Shown: positions 1-9,033, numbered from the stretch's first letter. The stretch is 64,000 bases of DNA from JAJZGK01 sp035538795 (GCA_035538795.1 DATLJS010000011.1:155435-219434); one strand, 5' to 3'. Notes: generated from the sequence alone by a model not told the origin. A program made the numbers and translations.

Positions 1-534
1 GTCGTCGAAGGTCGCGGGATCGCGGTGCGACCGGCTGGACAGCACCCGCATGCCGTCCTTGGGGATCGGGCGCACGGCGATGGGACGCGGAGCGGCGCCC
101 CGGTCTTCGACGGTGGCGATGCCGGGAGCGGCCAGGAACAGGCGGTCCAGCACCGGGGCGAACAGCACGCCGGCCACCGGCACACCGTTGTCGATCAGGC
201 CGATGTTGACGGTGAATTCGCCGTTGCGGGCGACGAATTCCTTGGTGCCGTCCAGCGGATCCACCAGCCAGAAGCGCCCGCCCGAGACATCGAACCTTTT
301 GCCTGCGGCGGCGGCTTCCTCGGACACCACGGGGATGTCGGGGGTCAGTTTGGCCAATCCGGCCAGAATGATGGCTTCGGCCTTGATGTCGGCGGCGGTG
401 ACCGGCGAATTGTCGTCCTTGGACAGCACTTCAAAAGGCTGGGAATAAACATCCATGATGGCGGCTCCGGCCTCGCGGGCCAAGGCGCGCAGGCCGGGAA
501 GCAGAGCGACGTAATCGGGCACGGTGGAATTCAT
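1..534 (-). CDS. cysQ: 3'(2'),5'-bisphosphate nucleotidase CysQ (3' end outside window)
   Basis: Inositol-monophosphatase family enzyme that hydrolyses 3'-phosphoadenosine 5'-phosphate (PAP) to AMP, a clean-up step of sulfate assimilation. The 178 residues seen begin MNSTVPDYVALLPG. They contain the VVSEEAA segment and the metal-binding WLVDPLDGTKEF motif (DPLDGT plus KEF is typical of CysQ rather than SuhB). The ATG lies at 532-534 on the minus strand. The C-terminal third, with the second aspartate motif, lies beyond the left edge. The gene follows the MEMO/AMMECR1 gene on the same strand after about 50 bases, so it may be the end of that operon. The family call is firm. PAP as substrate is inferred from the family. 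Confidence 0.9.
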   Translation of the reverse strand, partial: MNSTVPDYVALLPGLRALAREAGAAIMDVYSQPFEVLSKDDNSPVTAADIKAEAIILAGLAKLTPDIPVVSEEAAAAGKRFDVSGGRFWLVDPLDGTKEFVARNGEFTVNIGLIDNGVPVAGVLFAPVLDRLFLAAPGIATVEDRGAAPRPIAVRPIPKDGMRVLSSRSHRDPATFDD

Positions 535-586
535 CCTGAAACAACGAAAATAAGGCGGTGAACATTCTGCCTGTCCAGGGTCTTAA

Positions 587-1972
587 TCAACTGTTTTTCA
601 GCTCCACCGCCAGGAAGCGGCTGGCCTTGAAGGATGGGGACCAGTGCTCCTCGGCCATGCCGGCCTTGCGCTTGAGGTGGCTGAGAAACTCTTTCGGCGT
701 CGGCAGAACCTCCCACACCGACGGCAGAAACAGCGAGCGCCGCCCGTCGTCCTCGATGATCAGTCCGTCCACATGAGGGCGTAACTGGGCCAAAAGATCG
801 GTTTCGTCGCGAAAGTCCATGGGAACGGGAGGCGTCAGGACGGATACCGACAGTTCCAGATCCGGCCATTCCTCGGTGCTCAAGGCGGGGAAGCGGGGAT
901 CGTGGAAGGCGGCTTTTTGGGCGTTGTCGACGATGTCCTCGCCCAGCGACCTCCAGGCTTGGGGCGAACCGATGCAGCCGCGCAACTGGCCGTCCAGCTT
1001 CAAGGTGACGAAAGCGGCTCCGGGCTGGCGTAACAGGTCGGGCAAGGGATCGGGCATCGCCGCCGGTTGGCCGGAGCTGAGGCGGCTTTCGATGGCGGAA
1101 CGCGCCAATTCCAGCAGCAACGACGCCTGGGCGCGGATGCGCTCGGATTCCTCGGGAGCGATTTTGGCGTCGCGGGCCGGCTCGCAGAACGCCCAGGCGC
1201 CATAGCCCACCACCCGGTCTTTGGGGCCGGCGGTGTCGCCGGAATTGCGCAGATCGACAGTTTCCACCGTCATGCCTCGGCGCTTGGCGATGCTGAGCAA
1301 TCCCTTGACCGGAATGCGTCCGCAGGCCTGATCGTCGCGCAAGGCGCCGCCGTCCAGATGTTCGATGGCCTGGCAGGCTGCGTGATCCAGGCTTCGGGCG
1401 GTTTCGTAGTCGAGATAGTGGCTCAGGTCGGAACTGATGACGATCAGCGTTTCCGGTCCGCCCCACACGGCCTCCAGCACTTGCGCCACCAATTCGGGCG
1501 GAGCATCGCCCACCACCAGCGGCACCAGCGAAAACGGACCCAGCACCGCCTGTAGGAACGGCAGATGGACCTCCAGGCTGTGTTCCTGTTCGTGGGCGGC
1601 GTCCAGAATGCCGGTGTCGGGAAAACCAAGGGCGCGACGATAGGCGTCCTTGTCGATGGGCAGCGGGCCGAAAGGCGTTTCGTAAGCGTCGGCGGTGCAG
1701 CCGGCGATGCCTTTGAAAGCCACCCGATGAGACGGCCCCATCAGCACCACCCGGGTGATGCGCCCCCGCGTCGGCAGCAGCCGGGCATAGACGCTGGCGG
1801 CGATGGGGCCGGAATAAACATAGCCGGCATGGGGGGCGATGACCGCTTTCGGCGCCGGCTTTTCTCCCGTTCGGGGGACGGCGGCAAGAAAAGCGTGAAC
1901 GTCGGCGGCCAATTGCTGCGGCTGGGCGGGGTAGAAGGCTCCGGCGACGGCGGGTTTGCGCAAATGGCTCAT
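587..1972 (-). CDS. amrB-amrA: AmmeMemoRadiSam system fusion protein: MEMO1 (B) domain plus AMMECR1 (A) domain
   Basis: A 461-residue fusion. Residues 1 to about 270 form a MEMO1-like domain related to extradiol dioxygenases. Its expected residues are visible: His48 (APHAG), His82 (GPSHR), His185 (SDLSHYL) and Cys263. Residues about 276-461 are an AMMECR1 domain with the LRGCIGS signature at 330-336. These are components B and A of the AmmeMemoRadiSam system, whose biochemical role is unknown. The third component, a radical SAM enzyme, is encoded divergently at 3878-4957. The start has an excellent ribosome binding site (GGGAGG, 5 bases before ATG). It follows sppA on the same strand after 63 bases that hold a strong hairpin. 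In many genomes A and B are separate genes, so the fused form is useful for linking their functions. Confidence 0.93.
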   Translation of the reverse strand: MSHLRKPAVAGAFYPAQPQQLAADVHAFLAAVPRTGEKPAPKAVIAPHAGYVYSGPIAASVYARLLPTRGRITRVVLMGPSHRVAFKGIAGCTADAYETPFGPLPIDKDAYRRALGFPDTGILDAAHEQEHSLEVHLPFLQAVLGPFSLVPLVVGDAPPELVAQVLEAVWGGPETLIVISSDLSHYLDYETARSLDHAACQAIEHLDGGALRDDQACGRIPVKGLLSIAKRRGMTVETVDLRNSGDTAGPKDRVVGYGAWAFCEPARDAKIAPEESERIRAQASLLLELARSAIESRLSSGQPAAMPDPLPDLLRQPGAAFVTLKLDGQLRGCIGSPQAWRSLGEDIVDNAQKAAFHDPRFPALSTEEWPDLELSVSVLTPPVPMDFRDETDLLAQLRPHVDGLIIEDDGRRSLFLPSVWEVLPTPKEFLSHLKRKAGMAEEHWSPSFKASRFLAVELKNS

Positions 1973-1994
1973 GATCGCCTCCCATGGCGTTTTT

Positions 1995-2020
1995 GCCGCC
2001 GGGCTTCGAGACCCGGCGGC
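1995..2020 (-). other. Intercistronic hairpin between sppA and the MEMO/AMMECR1 gene
   Basis: A 9-bp perfect inverted repeat (GCCGCCGGG / CCCGGCGGC) with an 8-base loop lies between the sppA stop and the next start. On the transcribed (minus) strand it is followed by A residues, not a U run, so it is not a classical intrinsic terminator. It may stabilise or attenuate the sppA message. Confidence 0.55.
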
Positions 2021-2035
2021 ATTTATCGTGACAGT

Positions 2036-3796
2036 TTACTCCTTCACCGACAGCGGCGGCATCATCACTTCGGCCTTGCCGTCGGCCTGGATCAGGCTGG
2101 TCAGCGGGGCCAGGGCCGTTTGCAGCTTCGACAACTGGCGCAGCGCTCCCAGCGAAGCGGAAACGTCGCTGGGTACGTGGCCAGTGCGCATCATTTCCAT
2201 CAGCACCTCGACGGGGTCGCGGGGCTTGGGGAATTGTTCCAGCTCGATGGGCATCTGCGACGGCACGCGGGTCAGCTTGCGGATATCGGCGAAGGCGGTG
2301 GCATAGCCGCCAACCTCGTCGATCAGCCCCATTTTCTGAGCCAGGTCGCCCGGCCAGATGCGGCCGCGGGCCAGCTTGTCCATCTGTTCCGGCGTGATGT
2401 TGCGGGCGCGGGACGCCTTGCCGGTGAAATCGGCGTAGATTTTGTCCAGCATGGTGTTCAGCCGGTCCCAGGCGGCGGGAGAGAAAGGCTGGTTCGAGCT
2501 CCACATGCCGGCGTTCTGGCCGTTGTGGATTTCATCCCAGTTCACGCCCAGTTTTTTCCATAGTTCGGCCATGACGAACTTGCCGGAAAACACACCGATC
2601 GAGCCGGTGATGGTGCCTGGCTGGGCGATGATGCGGTCGGCGGGCATGGCGGCGAAATAACCGCCGGAGGCGGCGACGTCGCCCATGGAGACGATCACCG
2701 GCTTGCCGGCGGACCGGGCGTTGGACACTTCGCGCCAGACCGCGTCGGCGGCGGTGTAGGAGCCGCCGGGGCTGTCGATGCGGAACAGGATGGCCTTGAT
2801 GTCCGGGTCTTTCACGGCGTCGCGGAACGCCTTGCCGATGCGCTCGGAGGAGAACGCCACGTCGTTGGACAGGGGATTGTCCTCGCCGCCGCCGCGCTGC
2901 ACCGTGCCGACGCCGTAGATCAGCGCCACCTTGACGGCATTGGGTTCGGGCGGCAGCCGGTTGACGTAATCCGACAGGTCGACCACCTGGCCCTGGGGCT
3001 TGATGGAATCCTGCATTTCATCCCAATAGGCCAGCTTGTCCACCAGCTTGGCCTTCATCGCCTCGTCGGCCAGAAGCGGCGAGCGGTCGATCAGGGCTTT
3101 CACCTCTTCCGGCTTCAGGCCGCGTGCGTCGGCGATGCCCTGGGTCACCTGACCGCTCCAGGCGTTCAGCAACTGGCTCAGGGAATCCCGGTTTTCCTTG
3201 GTGAACTTGTTCTGGGTGAAGGTCTCGATGGCCGACTTGTATTCCCAGCGGGCGCCGAATTGCGGCTGCACGCCGATCTTGTCGAAGACGTCCTTGAGGA
3301 ACGGGCTTTCGGCCATGAAGCCGGTCAGCCCGACGTCGCCCGACGGCTGCAGCCAGATTTCCTGGAAAGCGCTGGCGGTGTAATAGGCGCTGGTTCCCGG
3401 TCCACCTTCGCCCAGGCTGGTGGAATAGGCCACCGTGCGTTTGCCGGCCTTGCGGAAGGCGGCGACGGCGTCGCGCAGTTCCTGCGCCCGGGCCATGCCC
3501 AGATGCACGTTGTCGATGCGGGCCACCAGTCCGGTGACGCGGGGATCGTGGGATGCGCGGTCCAGGGCGCGAACCACTTCCTCGACGGCGTAGCCGCTGT
3601 TTTCCAGCTTGGCGAACGGCCCGTCGGGTTGGGCTTCGGTCAGGCCGGCGTTCAGATTCAGCATCAGCACCATCTTGCCGGGCAGGGACGGCGCCTTGTG
3701 CCGTGCGGCGGTGATGCCGACGATGATGAACAGAGCCAGGGTGAGCAGGCCGATGGTGGCCAGGGCGAACAGGGTGACGCGACCGATCAGCCGCAT
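2036..3796 (-). CDS. sppA: Signal peptide peptidase SppA, long (67K) type
   Basis: Membrane-bound serine protease that degrades cleaved signal peptides. It has 586 residues, close to the 618 of the E. coli long form with tandem ClpP-like halves. A single N-terminal transmembrane helix covers roughly residues 8-30. The Ser/Lys dyad is visible: Lys187 in RWEYKSAIE (first half) and Ser377 in DVAASGGYF (second half), followed by the TGSIGV segment. The ATG at 3796 is chosen because GGGGAG lies about 8 bases upstream. A TTG 15 bases further upstream would add five residues. It is divergent from amrS across about 80 bases and heads a minus-strand run with the MEMO/AMMECR1 gene and cysQ. Confidence 0.95.
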   Translation of the reverse strand: MRLIGRVTLFALATIGLLTLALFIIVGITAARHKAPSLPGKMVLMLNLNAGLTEAQPDGPFAKLENSGYAVEEVVRALDRASHDPRVTGLVARIDNVHLGMARAQELRDAVAAFRKAGKRTVAYSTSLGEGGPGTSAYYTASAFQEIWLQPSGDVGLTGFMAESPFLKDVFDKIGVQPQFGARWEYKSAIETFTQNKFTKENRDSLSQLLNAWSGQVTQGIADARGLKPEEVKALIDRSPLLADEAMKAKLVDKLAYWDEMQDSIKPQGQVVDLSDYVNRLPPEPNAVKVALIYGVGTVQRGGGEDNPLSNDVAFSSERIGKAFRDAVKDPDIKAILFRIDSPGGSYTAADAVWREVSNARSAGKPVIVSMGDVAASGGYFAAMPADRIIAQPGTITGSIGVFSGKFVMAELWKKLGVNWDEIHNGQNAGMWSSNQPFSPAAWDRLNTMLDKIYADFTGKASRARNITPEQMDKLARGRIWPGDLAQKMGLIDEVGGYATAFADIRKLTRVPSQMPIELEQFPKPRDPVEVLMEMMRTGHVPSDVSASLGALRQLSKLQTALAPLTSLIQADGKAEVMMPPLSVKE

Positions 3797-3877
3797 TTGG
3801 GGTCTCCCCAAAAGGAAAGCATGACTTCGTTTATGGGGCTTGCCGGGCGGGGGGTCAATGTCGGACCATCAATCATC

Positions 3878-4957
3878 ATGACGGAACATCCCGCACGCTA
3901 TTGGCATTTGGCCGAAGACGGCCGCATCCAGTGCGACCTGTGCCCCCGCGCCTGTCGTCTGCACGACGGTCAACAGGGCCTGTGCTTCGTGCGCGAACGC
4001 CGGGGCGAGGGCATGGTGCTGACCACCTATGGCCGCTCGTCGGGCTTTTGCATCGATCCGGTGGAGAAAAAGCCGCTGAACCACTTTCTGCCGGGGACGC
4101 CAATTTTATCGTTCGGCACGGCGGGCTGCAATCTGACGTGCAAGTTCTGTCAGAACTGGGACATCAGCAAAGCCCGCGAAGTGGATCGCCTGAACGATGC
4201 GGCGGCGCCCGAACTGATCGCCGAGGCGGCCCGGCAGCTGGGCTGCCGTTCGGTGGCCTTCACCTACAACGATCCGGTGATCTTCCTCGAATATGCCGTT
4301 GACGTGGCGCGGGCCTGTCATGACCGGGGCATCCGCACCGTGGCGGTGACGGCCGGATACATATCGCCCGAACCCCGAGCCGAATTCTTTTCGCTGATGG
4401 ACGCCGCCAACGTCGATCTGAAGGCTTTTTCCGAAGGCTTCTATCAGTCGCTTTGTTCGGCGCGTCTCGACTCAGTGCTCGACACTTTGCGCTATCTTTG
4501 TCGGGACACCGACGTCTGGGTCGAGATCACCACTTTGCTGATTCCCGGCCGAAACGACTCCAACGCCGAGCTGACGGCCATGTGCCGCTGGATCAGGACG
4601 GTATTGGGCGAGAGCGTGCCGCTGCATTTTTCGGCCTTCCATCCCGATTGGCGGATGCGCGACGTTGCCGCCACGCCAACTGAAACCCTGGGCCGGGCGC
4701 GGGCCATCGCCTTGGGGGAGGGCTTGCTGCACGTCTATACCGGCAATGTCCACGATCCCGAGGGCGGCAGCACATGGTGCCCCGGCTGCGGCGCCTTGCT
4801 GATCGGGCGGGACTGGTATGAACTGGGCCATTGGGGCCTGGACGGCAAGGGCTGCTGCGCCGCCTGCGGCCGTCCTCTGGCCGGGCGTTTCGAGCCGCGT
4901 CCCGGTGTTTGGGGACGCAAGCGCCAGCCGGTGCGGTTGCAAAGCGGCGGCGGATGA
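3878..4957 (+). CDS. amrS: AmmeMemoRadiSam system radical SAM enzyme AmrS
   Basis: A radical SAM protein of 359 residues related to pyruvate-formate-lyase activating enzymes. The cluster-binding motif CNLTCKFC (Cys84, Cys88, Cys91) binds a 4Fe-4S cluster. An N-terminal Cys group (CDLCPRACRL, then GLCFVR) and a C-terminal zinc-ribbon-like pair (WCPGCG and CCAACG) frame the barrel; this arrangement is typical of AmrS. The reaction and substrate of the system are not known. The chosen ATG fits the family start (ARYWH). An in-frame ATG at 3821 has a better ribosome binding site (AAGGAAAGC) and would add 19 residues. The stop overlaps the next gene as ATGA, so the two are translationally coupled. 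Partner domains are fused in the gene at 587-1972. Confidence 0.95.
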   Translation: MTEHPARYWHLAEDGRIQCDLCPRACRLHDGQQGLCFVRERRGEGMVLTTYGRSSGFCIDPVEKKPLNHFLPGTPILSFGTAGCNLTCKFCQNWDISKAREVDRLNDAAAPELIAEAARQLGCRSVAFTYNDPVIFLEYAVDVARACHDRGIRTVAVTAGYISPEPRAEFFSLMDAANVDLKAFSEGFYQSLCSARLDSVLDTLRYLCRDTDVWVEITTLLIPGRNDSNAELTAMCRWIRTVLGESVPLHFSAFHPDWRMRDVAATPTETLGRARAIALGEGLLHVYTGNVHDPEGGSTWCPGCGALLIGRDWYELGHWGLDGKGCCAACGRPLAGRFEPRPGVWGRKRQPVRLQSGGG

Positions 4958-5964
4958 CCTATGAAGCTGCCCAATTGAAACGCCGCTGGACGGATGGAAT
5001 GATCAAGCGTTGGGCCTCGACGGCCGCCAAGATTTTGCTGACGGTGGCGGCTATCTGGTATTTGCAGCGCAAGGTCGATCTGGCCGCCGCCTGGGATGTG
5101 GGCAAAGGCTTGTCTCCCTGGTGGTTCGCCTTGGCCATGGCGCTGCAGGGCATTCAGATGTTCGTCTGCGGCGGTCGTTGGCTGATGGTGCTAAAGGCGC
5201 TGGGCACCCGGCTGCCTTTCCTGATGTCGGTCGAGCTGTTCATGATCGGCATCTTTTTCGGCCAGGTCTTGCCGGGGGCGGTGGGCGGCGACGCCGTGCG
5301 CATCTGGAAAACCCGCGAGGCCGGTCTGTCTCTGAGCCATTCCTTCAATTCGGTGCTGCTGGAGCGGGTCATCACCGTCTTCGCCCTGATGCTGCTGGCG
5401 GCCATCAGCCAGCCGTTTCTGCAAGACCGGCTGGGCGGTTTGCTGCCGGTATGGTTCTTTCCCGCCCTGGCCGGGCTGGGCCTGAGCGGCATCGTCGTGC
5501 TGCTGCTGCTGGACCGCCTGCCCGACAGCCTGATCCGCATCCGCGTCGTGCGCGGCTTCTTCGCCCTGGCGGCGGACGGACGCCGGCTGTTCCTGTCGCC
5601 TCTCCGGGCGCTGCCGACCCTGGCCGTCACCTTGCTGGGGCATGTCAATCTGGTGCTGGTGATGTGGGCGCTGGCCCGCGGCATCGGCGCTCCGGTCGAC
5701 GTCGGCGATTGTCTGGTGTTGGTGCCGCCGGTGATCCTGGTGGCGACGTTGCCCATCTCCATTTCCGGCTGGGGCGTGCGGGAAAACATGACCGTGCTGA
5801 TGTTCGCCGGCATCGGCGTTGCCCACGAGCAATCGGCGGCTTTGTCGCTGCTGTTCGGGTTGTCCAGCTTGCTGATTTCCCTGCCCGGCGGGTTGTTCTG
5901 GCTGCGCGAGCGGGACGCCGCCCAGCAAGAAATGCAAAAAGAGATGGGAGACGAGAGGGGGTAA
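4954..5964 (+). CDS. Lysylphosphatidylglycerol synthase transmembrane-type (flippase-like, UPF0104) membrane protein
   Basis: A 336-residue integral membrane protein with about eight hydrophobic segments. It matches the flippase-like domain family that includes the membrane part of MprF and YbhN. Visible family signatures are FFGQVLPGAVGGDAVR (residues near 100) and PISISGWGVREN near the C-terminus. There is no soluble aminoacyl-transferase domain, so it is not a complete MprF. Such proteins are thought to move lipids or lipid-linked molecules across the inner membrane, but the substrate is unknown. It overlaps the amrS stop by four bases (ATGA), which implies co-translation. A functional link with AmrS is possible but unproven. 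Confidence 0.8.
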   Translation: MTYEAAQLKRRWTDGMIKRWASTAAKILLTVAAIWYLQRKVDLAAAWDVGKGLSPWWFALAMALQGIQMFVCGGRWLMVLKALGTRLPFLMSVELFMIGIFFGQVLPGAVGGDAVRIWKTREAGLSLSHSFNSVLLERVITVFALMLLAAISQPFLQDRLGGLLPVWFFPALAGLGLSGIVVLLLLDRLPDSLIRIRVVRGFFALAADGRRLFLSPLRALPTLAVTLLGHVNLVLVMWALARGIGAPVDVGDCLVLVPPVILVATLPISISGWGVRENMTVLMFAGIGVAHEQSAALSLLFGLSSLLISLPGGLFWLRERDAAQQEMQKEMGDERG

Positions 5965-6045
5965 CCCCTTTTCTTCCTGCCCCCGGATGCTAGATTGAAT
6001 CGGAAGCAATCGCTTCATCCGCTACCCAACGGGGACATCACGTTC

Positions 6046-7539
6046 ATGAAAATCAGCTTCGCGAAGCCCACGCTGCCTACCGAAGGCGCTCTTGTCGTCG
6101 GTGTTCTGGAAGGCCGCGCGCTCACTCCCGCCGCCGTCAAGGCCGATCAGGCGACCGGCGGCCAACTTGCCCGGGCCATTGCCGCGAGCCGCTTCGAAGG
6201 CAAAAAGGAGCAGGCGCTTTTGCTGCAGGCTCCCGCCGGAATCGAGGCCAGCCGCGTACTGCTGCTGGGCCTGGGCAAAGCCGCCGACTTCGACGCTCTG
6301 GCCGCCGAGGCGCTGGGCGGTGCCGTGATCGCTCAGCTGGCCTCCTCCGGCGACGCCGTCGTCACTGTCGCTTTGGACGGGTTGGAAGGCTCGACCCTGT
6401 CGGCCCCGGAGGCCGCCGCCGCCATCGCCCTGGGCGCCCGTCTGCGGTCCTATCGTTTCGACAAATACCGCACCAAGGAAAAGAAGGAAGACAAGCCTTC
6501 CCTGAAGAAGGTCGTGATCGCCCTGGACGCCCATGCCGAGGCCAAGAAGGCTTTCGCAGTCAAGGATCTGGTGGCCGAAGGCGTCTTTCTGACCCGCGAT
6601 CTGGCCTCCGAGCCCGCCAACGTCATCTATCCGGAAAGCCTAGCCGAAGCCGCCAAGTCGCTGTCCGAACTGGGCCTTGAAATCGAGGTTCTGGGCGAAA
6701 AGCAGATGAAGAAGCTGGGCATGGGCGCGCTGCTGGGCGTCGGTCAAGGCTCGGCCCGCGAATCCCAGCTCGTCACCCTGCGCTGGAACGGCGGCACCAA
6801 GGACGACGCCCCGGTGGCCTTTGTCGGCAAGGGCGTCTGCTTCGATTCCGGCGGCATCAGCATCAAGCCGGCCGCCAACATGGAAGACATGAAGTGGGAC
6901 ATGGGCGGCGCCGCCGTGGTCATCGGCCTGATGAAGGCTTTGGCTCTGCGCAAGGCCAAGGTCAACGTGGTCGGCGTGGTCGGCCTGGTGGAAAACATGC
7001 CGTCCGGCACCGCCCAGCGTCCCGGCGACGTGGTGACCTCCATGTCCGGTCAGACCATCGAGGTGATCAACACCGACGCCGAGGGCCGTCTCGTGCTGGC
7101 CGATGCTCTGTGGTACACCCAGCAGCAGTTCAAGCCCCATTCCATCGTCGATTTGGCGACCCTGACCGGGGCCATCATCGTTTCGCTGGGCAGCCATTAT
7201 GCCGGCCTGTTCTCCAACGACGACGATCTGGCCGACAAGCTGACCGCCGCCGGCAAGGATGTGGGCGAAAAGCTGTGGCGCATGCCCGTCGACGATCCCT
7301 ATGACAAGATGATCAAGTCCGAGATCGCCGACATGAAGAACGTCGGCGAAGGCGGAGCCGGCAGCGTCACCGCCGCCATGTTCCTGAAGCGCTTCATCAA
7401 GGACACCAAGTGGGCGCATCTGGACATTGCCGGCGTGACCTGGGCCAAGGCCGACAAGCCGGTGACGCCTAAGGGCGCGACCGCTTTCGGCGTGCGTCTG
7501 CTCGACCGTCTGGTGGCGGCCAATTACGAGCAGAAGTAA
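6046..7539 (+). CDS. pepA: Leucyl aminopeptidase (M17 family) PepA
   Basis: Cytosolic two-metal aminopeptidase of 497 residues, full length. The C-terminal catalytic domain carries the M17 metal and catalytic residues: GKGVCFDSGG, SIKP, KWDMGG and NTDAEGRLVLADAL (near residues 342-356). The ATG begins MKISFAKP. The short N-terminal alpha/beta domain is normal for the family. The next gene is a second M17 enzyme starting only 3 bases after this stop, and holC follows, an order often seen in proteobacteria (pepA-holC). It releases N-terminal amino acids from peptides. In E. coli the protein also binds DNA, but nothing here tests that. Confidence 0.96.
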   Translation: MKISFAKPTLPTEGALVVGVLEGRALTPAAVKADQATGGQLARAIAASRFEGKKEQALLLQAPAGIEASRVLLLGLGKAADFDALAAEALGGAVIAQLASSGDAVVTVALDGLEGSTLSAPEAAAAIALGARLRSYRFDKYRTKEKKEDKPSLKKVVIALDAHAEAKKAFAVKDLVAEGVFLTRDLASEPANVIYPESLAEAAKSLSELGLEIEVLGEKQMKKLGMGALLGVGQGSARESQLVTLRWNGGTKDDAPVAFVGKGVCFDSGGISIKPAANMEDMKWDMGGAAVVIGLMKALALRKAKVNVVGVVGLVENMPSGTAQRPGDVVTSMSGQTIEVINTDAEGRLVLADALWYTQQQFKPHSIVDLATLTGAIIVSLGSHYAGLFSNDDDLADKLTAAGKDVGEKLWRMPVDDPYDKMIKSEIADMKNVGEGGAGSVTAAMFLKRFIKDTKWAHLDIAGVTWAKADKPVTPKGATAFGVRLLDRLVAANYEQK

Positions 7540-7542
7540 GCC

Positions 7543-9033
7543 TTGCTGAAAATCCTCTTTGAGAAGACCGCCGCCGGGGCCGATGCCCTGGCGGTTGGTT
7601 TCCGCCCCAAAAAAGACGGCGGCCTGATCTTCCGGCCTTCGGCGAAGCTGCCGGGGCTGGAGCAGGCCTTGTCCCTCAAGCACCGCTTCAAAGCCGAGGA
7701 GGGCGACGTGCTGCCAGTCCTCGCGCCGTCCGGCTGGCTGGTGGCGGTGGGGCTGGACGTCGAAGAGGACCAGGACGAAGCTGCCTTGCGCCGCATCGGC
7801 TCCAATCTGTTCGGTGAACTGTGCGACGGCGGCATCGAACATCTGGCTGTGGCTCTGGATTTAGGGGCGGAAGAGGCTGCCGAACTGGCTTACGGCATGG
7901 CCTTGCGGGCCTGGAAACCGGCGGCGAAATATCGTTCGAAGCCCGATCCCGACGATGAATGGAGTCTGACCGCCGTCACCATCGTCACCGAAGATCCGGA
8001 TGCCGCCCGCATCCGCTTCGAACGGCTGGGCATCGTCGCCGAGGCGGTGAGCTTTGCCCGCGATCTGGTGGTGGCTCCGGCCAACGAATTGACGCCACAG
8101 GCTTTTTCCGACCGATTGGCGGATCTGTTTGGTTTCGGCGTTTCCATTGAGATTCTTGATGCCAAGGCTTTGGCCAAGCAGGGATTGAATTTGCTGCTGG
8201 CCGTCGGTCGGGGCAGCGCCAACCCGCCGCTGCTGGCCGTCTTGCGCTGGAACGGCGGCAAGAAGAGCCAGGCTCCGCTGGCCTTCGTTGGCAAAGGCAT
8301 CACTTTCGACACCGGCGGCCTCTGCATCAAGGATGAAGAGGACATGGGCGAGATGAAGGGCGACATGGGCGGCGCCGCCACCGTCGCCGGTCTGATCCGC
8401 GTTCTCGCCCGCCGTAAGGCCGCCGTCAACGCCGTCGGCGTGCTGGCCATCGCCGAGAACATGGTGTCGGGCGCCGCCCAGCGTCCCGGCGACGTGGTGA
8501 CGGGCTATAACGGCCGAACCGTGGAGGTGGTCGATACCGACGCCGAGGGACGTCTGGTGCTGGCCGACGCTTTGGCCTGGACCGCCAAGAATTGCAAGCC
8601 GTCGCTGATGGTCGATCTGGCCACCCTGACCGGCGCGGTGGAATCGGCCCTGGGCAAGAAACGGGCGGGGCTGTTTTGCAACGACGACGATCTGGCGGAA
8701 AAGCTGTTCGAGGCCGGCGAAGAGGAAGAGGAGTTGCTGTGGCGTCTGCCGCTGGTGGATGTCTATGACGACGATCTGAAATCGCTGATCGCCGATATCC
8801 GCAGTTGTTCCTGGGACGACATGGCGCCGGATCATATTCATGCCGCCCGTTTTCTGGAGCATTTCGTGCCCAAGGGGCTGCCCTGGGCGCATCTGGACAT
8901 CGCCGGCACCTCTGAAGCCGGGGACGAAGAAGACGGCGACGAACCGATCACCGGACCCGGCCCCACGGCTTTCGGCATCCGCCTGCTGGACCGCTTGATC
9001 GACGATATGGTCGAGGAGGACGAGGAGGAGTAG
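7543..9033 (+). CDS. Second M17 leucyl aminopeptidase family protein
   Basis: A paralogue of the upstream PepA, 496 residues, beginning at a TTG three bases after the pepA stop. All catalytic motifs appear intact: GKGITFDTGG, CIKDEED, KGDMGG and DTDAEGRLVLADAL. The protein is therefore expected to be active. It differs by an acidic character, with EEEEE-rich stretches and a terminal EEDEEE tail, and its N-terminal domain has diverged. TTG initiation suggests weaker translation than pepA or coupling to it. Annotation as a plain leucyl aminopeptidase is safe. Its specificity could differ from that of PepA. Confidence 0.93.
   Translation: MLKILFEKTAAGADALAVGFRPKKDGGLIFRPSAKLPGLEQALSLKHRFKAEEGDVLPVLAPSGWLVAVGLDVEEDQDEAALRRIGSNLFGELCDGGIEHLAVALDLGAEEAAELAYGMALRAWKPAAKYRSKPDPDDEWSLTAVTIVTEDPDAARIRFERLGIVAEAVSFARDLVVAPANELTPQAFSDRLADLFGFGVSIEILDAKALAKQGLNLLLAVGRGSANPPLLAVLRWNGGKKSQAPLAFVGKGITFDTGGLCIKDEEDMGEMKGDMGGAATVAGLIRVLARRKAAVNAVGVLAIAENMVSGAAQRPGDVVTGYNGRTVEVVDTDAEGRLVLADALAWTAKNCKPSLMVDLATLTGAVESALGKKRAGLFCNDDDLAEKLFEAGEEEEELLWRLPLVDVYDDDLKSLIADIRSCSWDDMAPDHIHAARFLEHFVPKGLPWAHLDIAGTSEAGDEEDGDEPITGPGPTAFGIRLLDRLIDDMVEEDEEE

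Noticed and set aside
531..2504. Long minus-strand open frame of 657 residues over the MEMO/AMMECR1 gene
   Set aside because: It is a high-GC shadow frame, rich in Arg, Pro and Gly, with no domain. The real gene lies in another frame with clear motifs.
3260..3877. Upstream extension of the amrS reading frame through sppA
   Set aside because: It is antisense to conserved sppA sequence. The family start is at 3878 or at most 3821.
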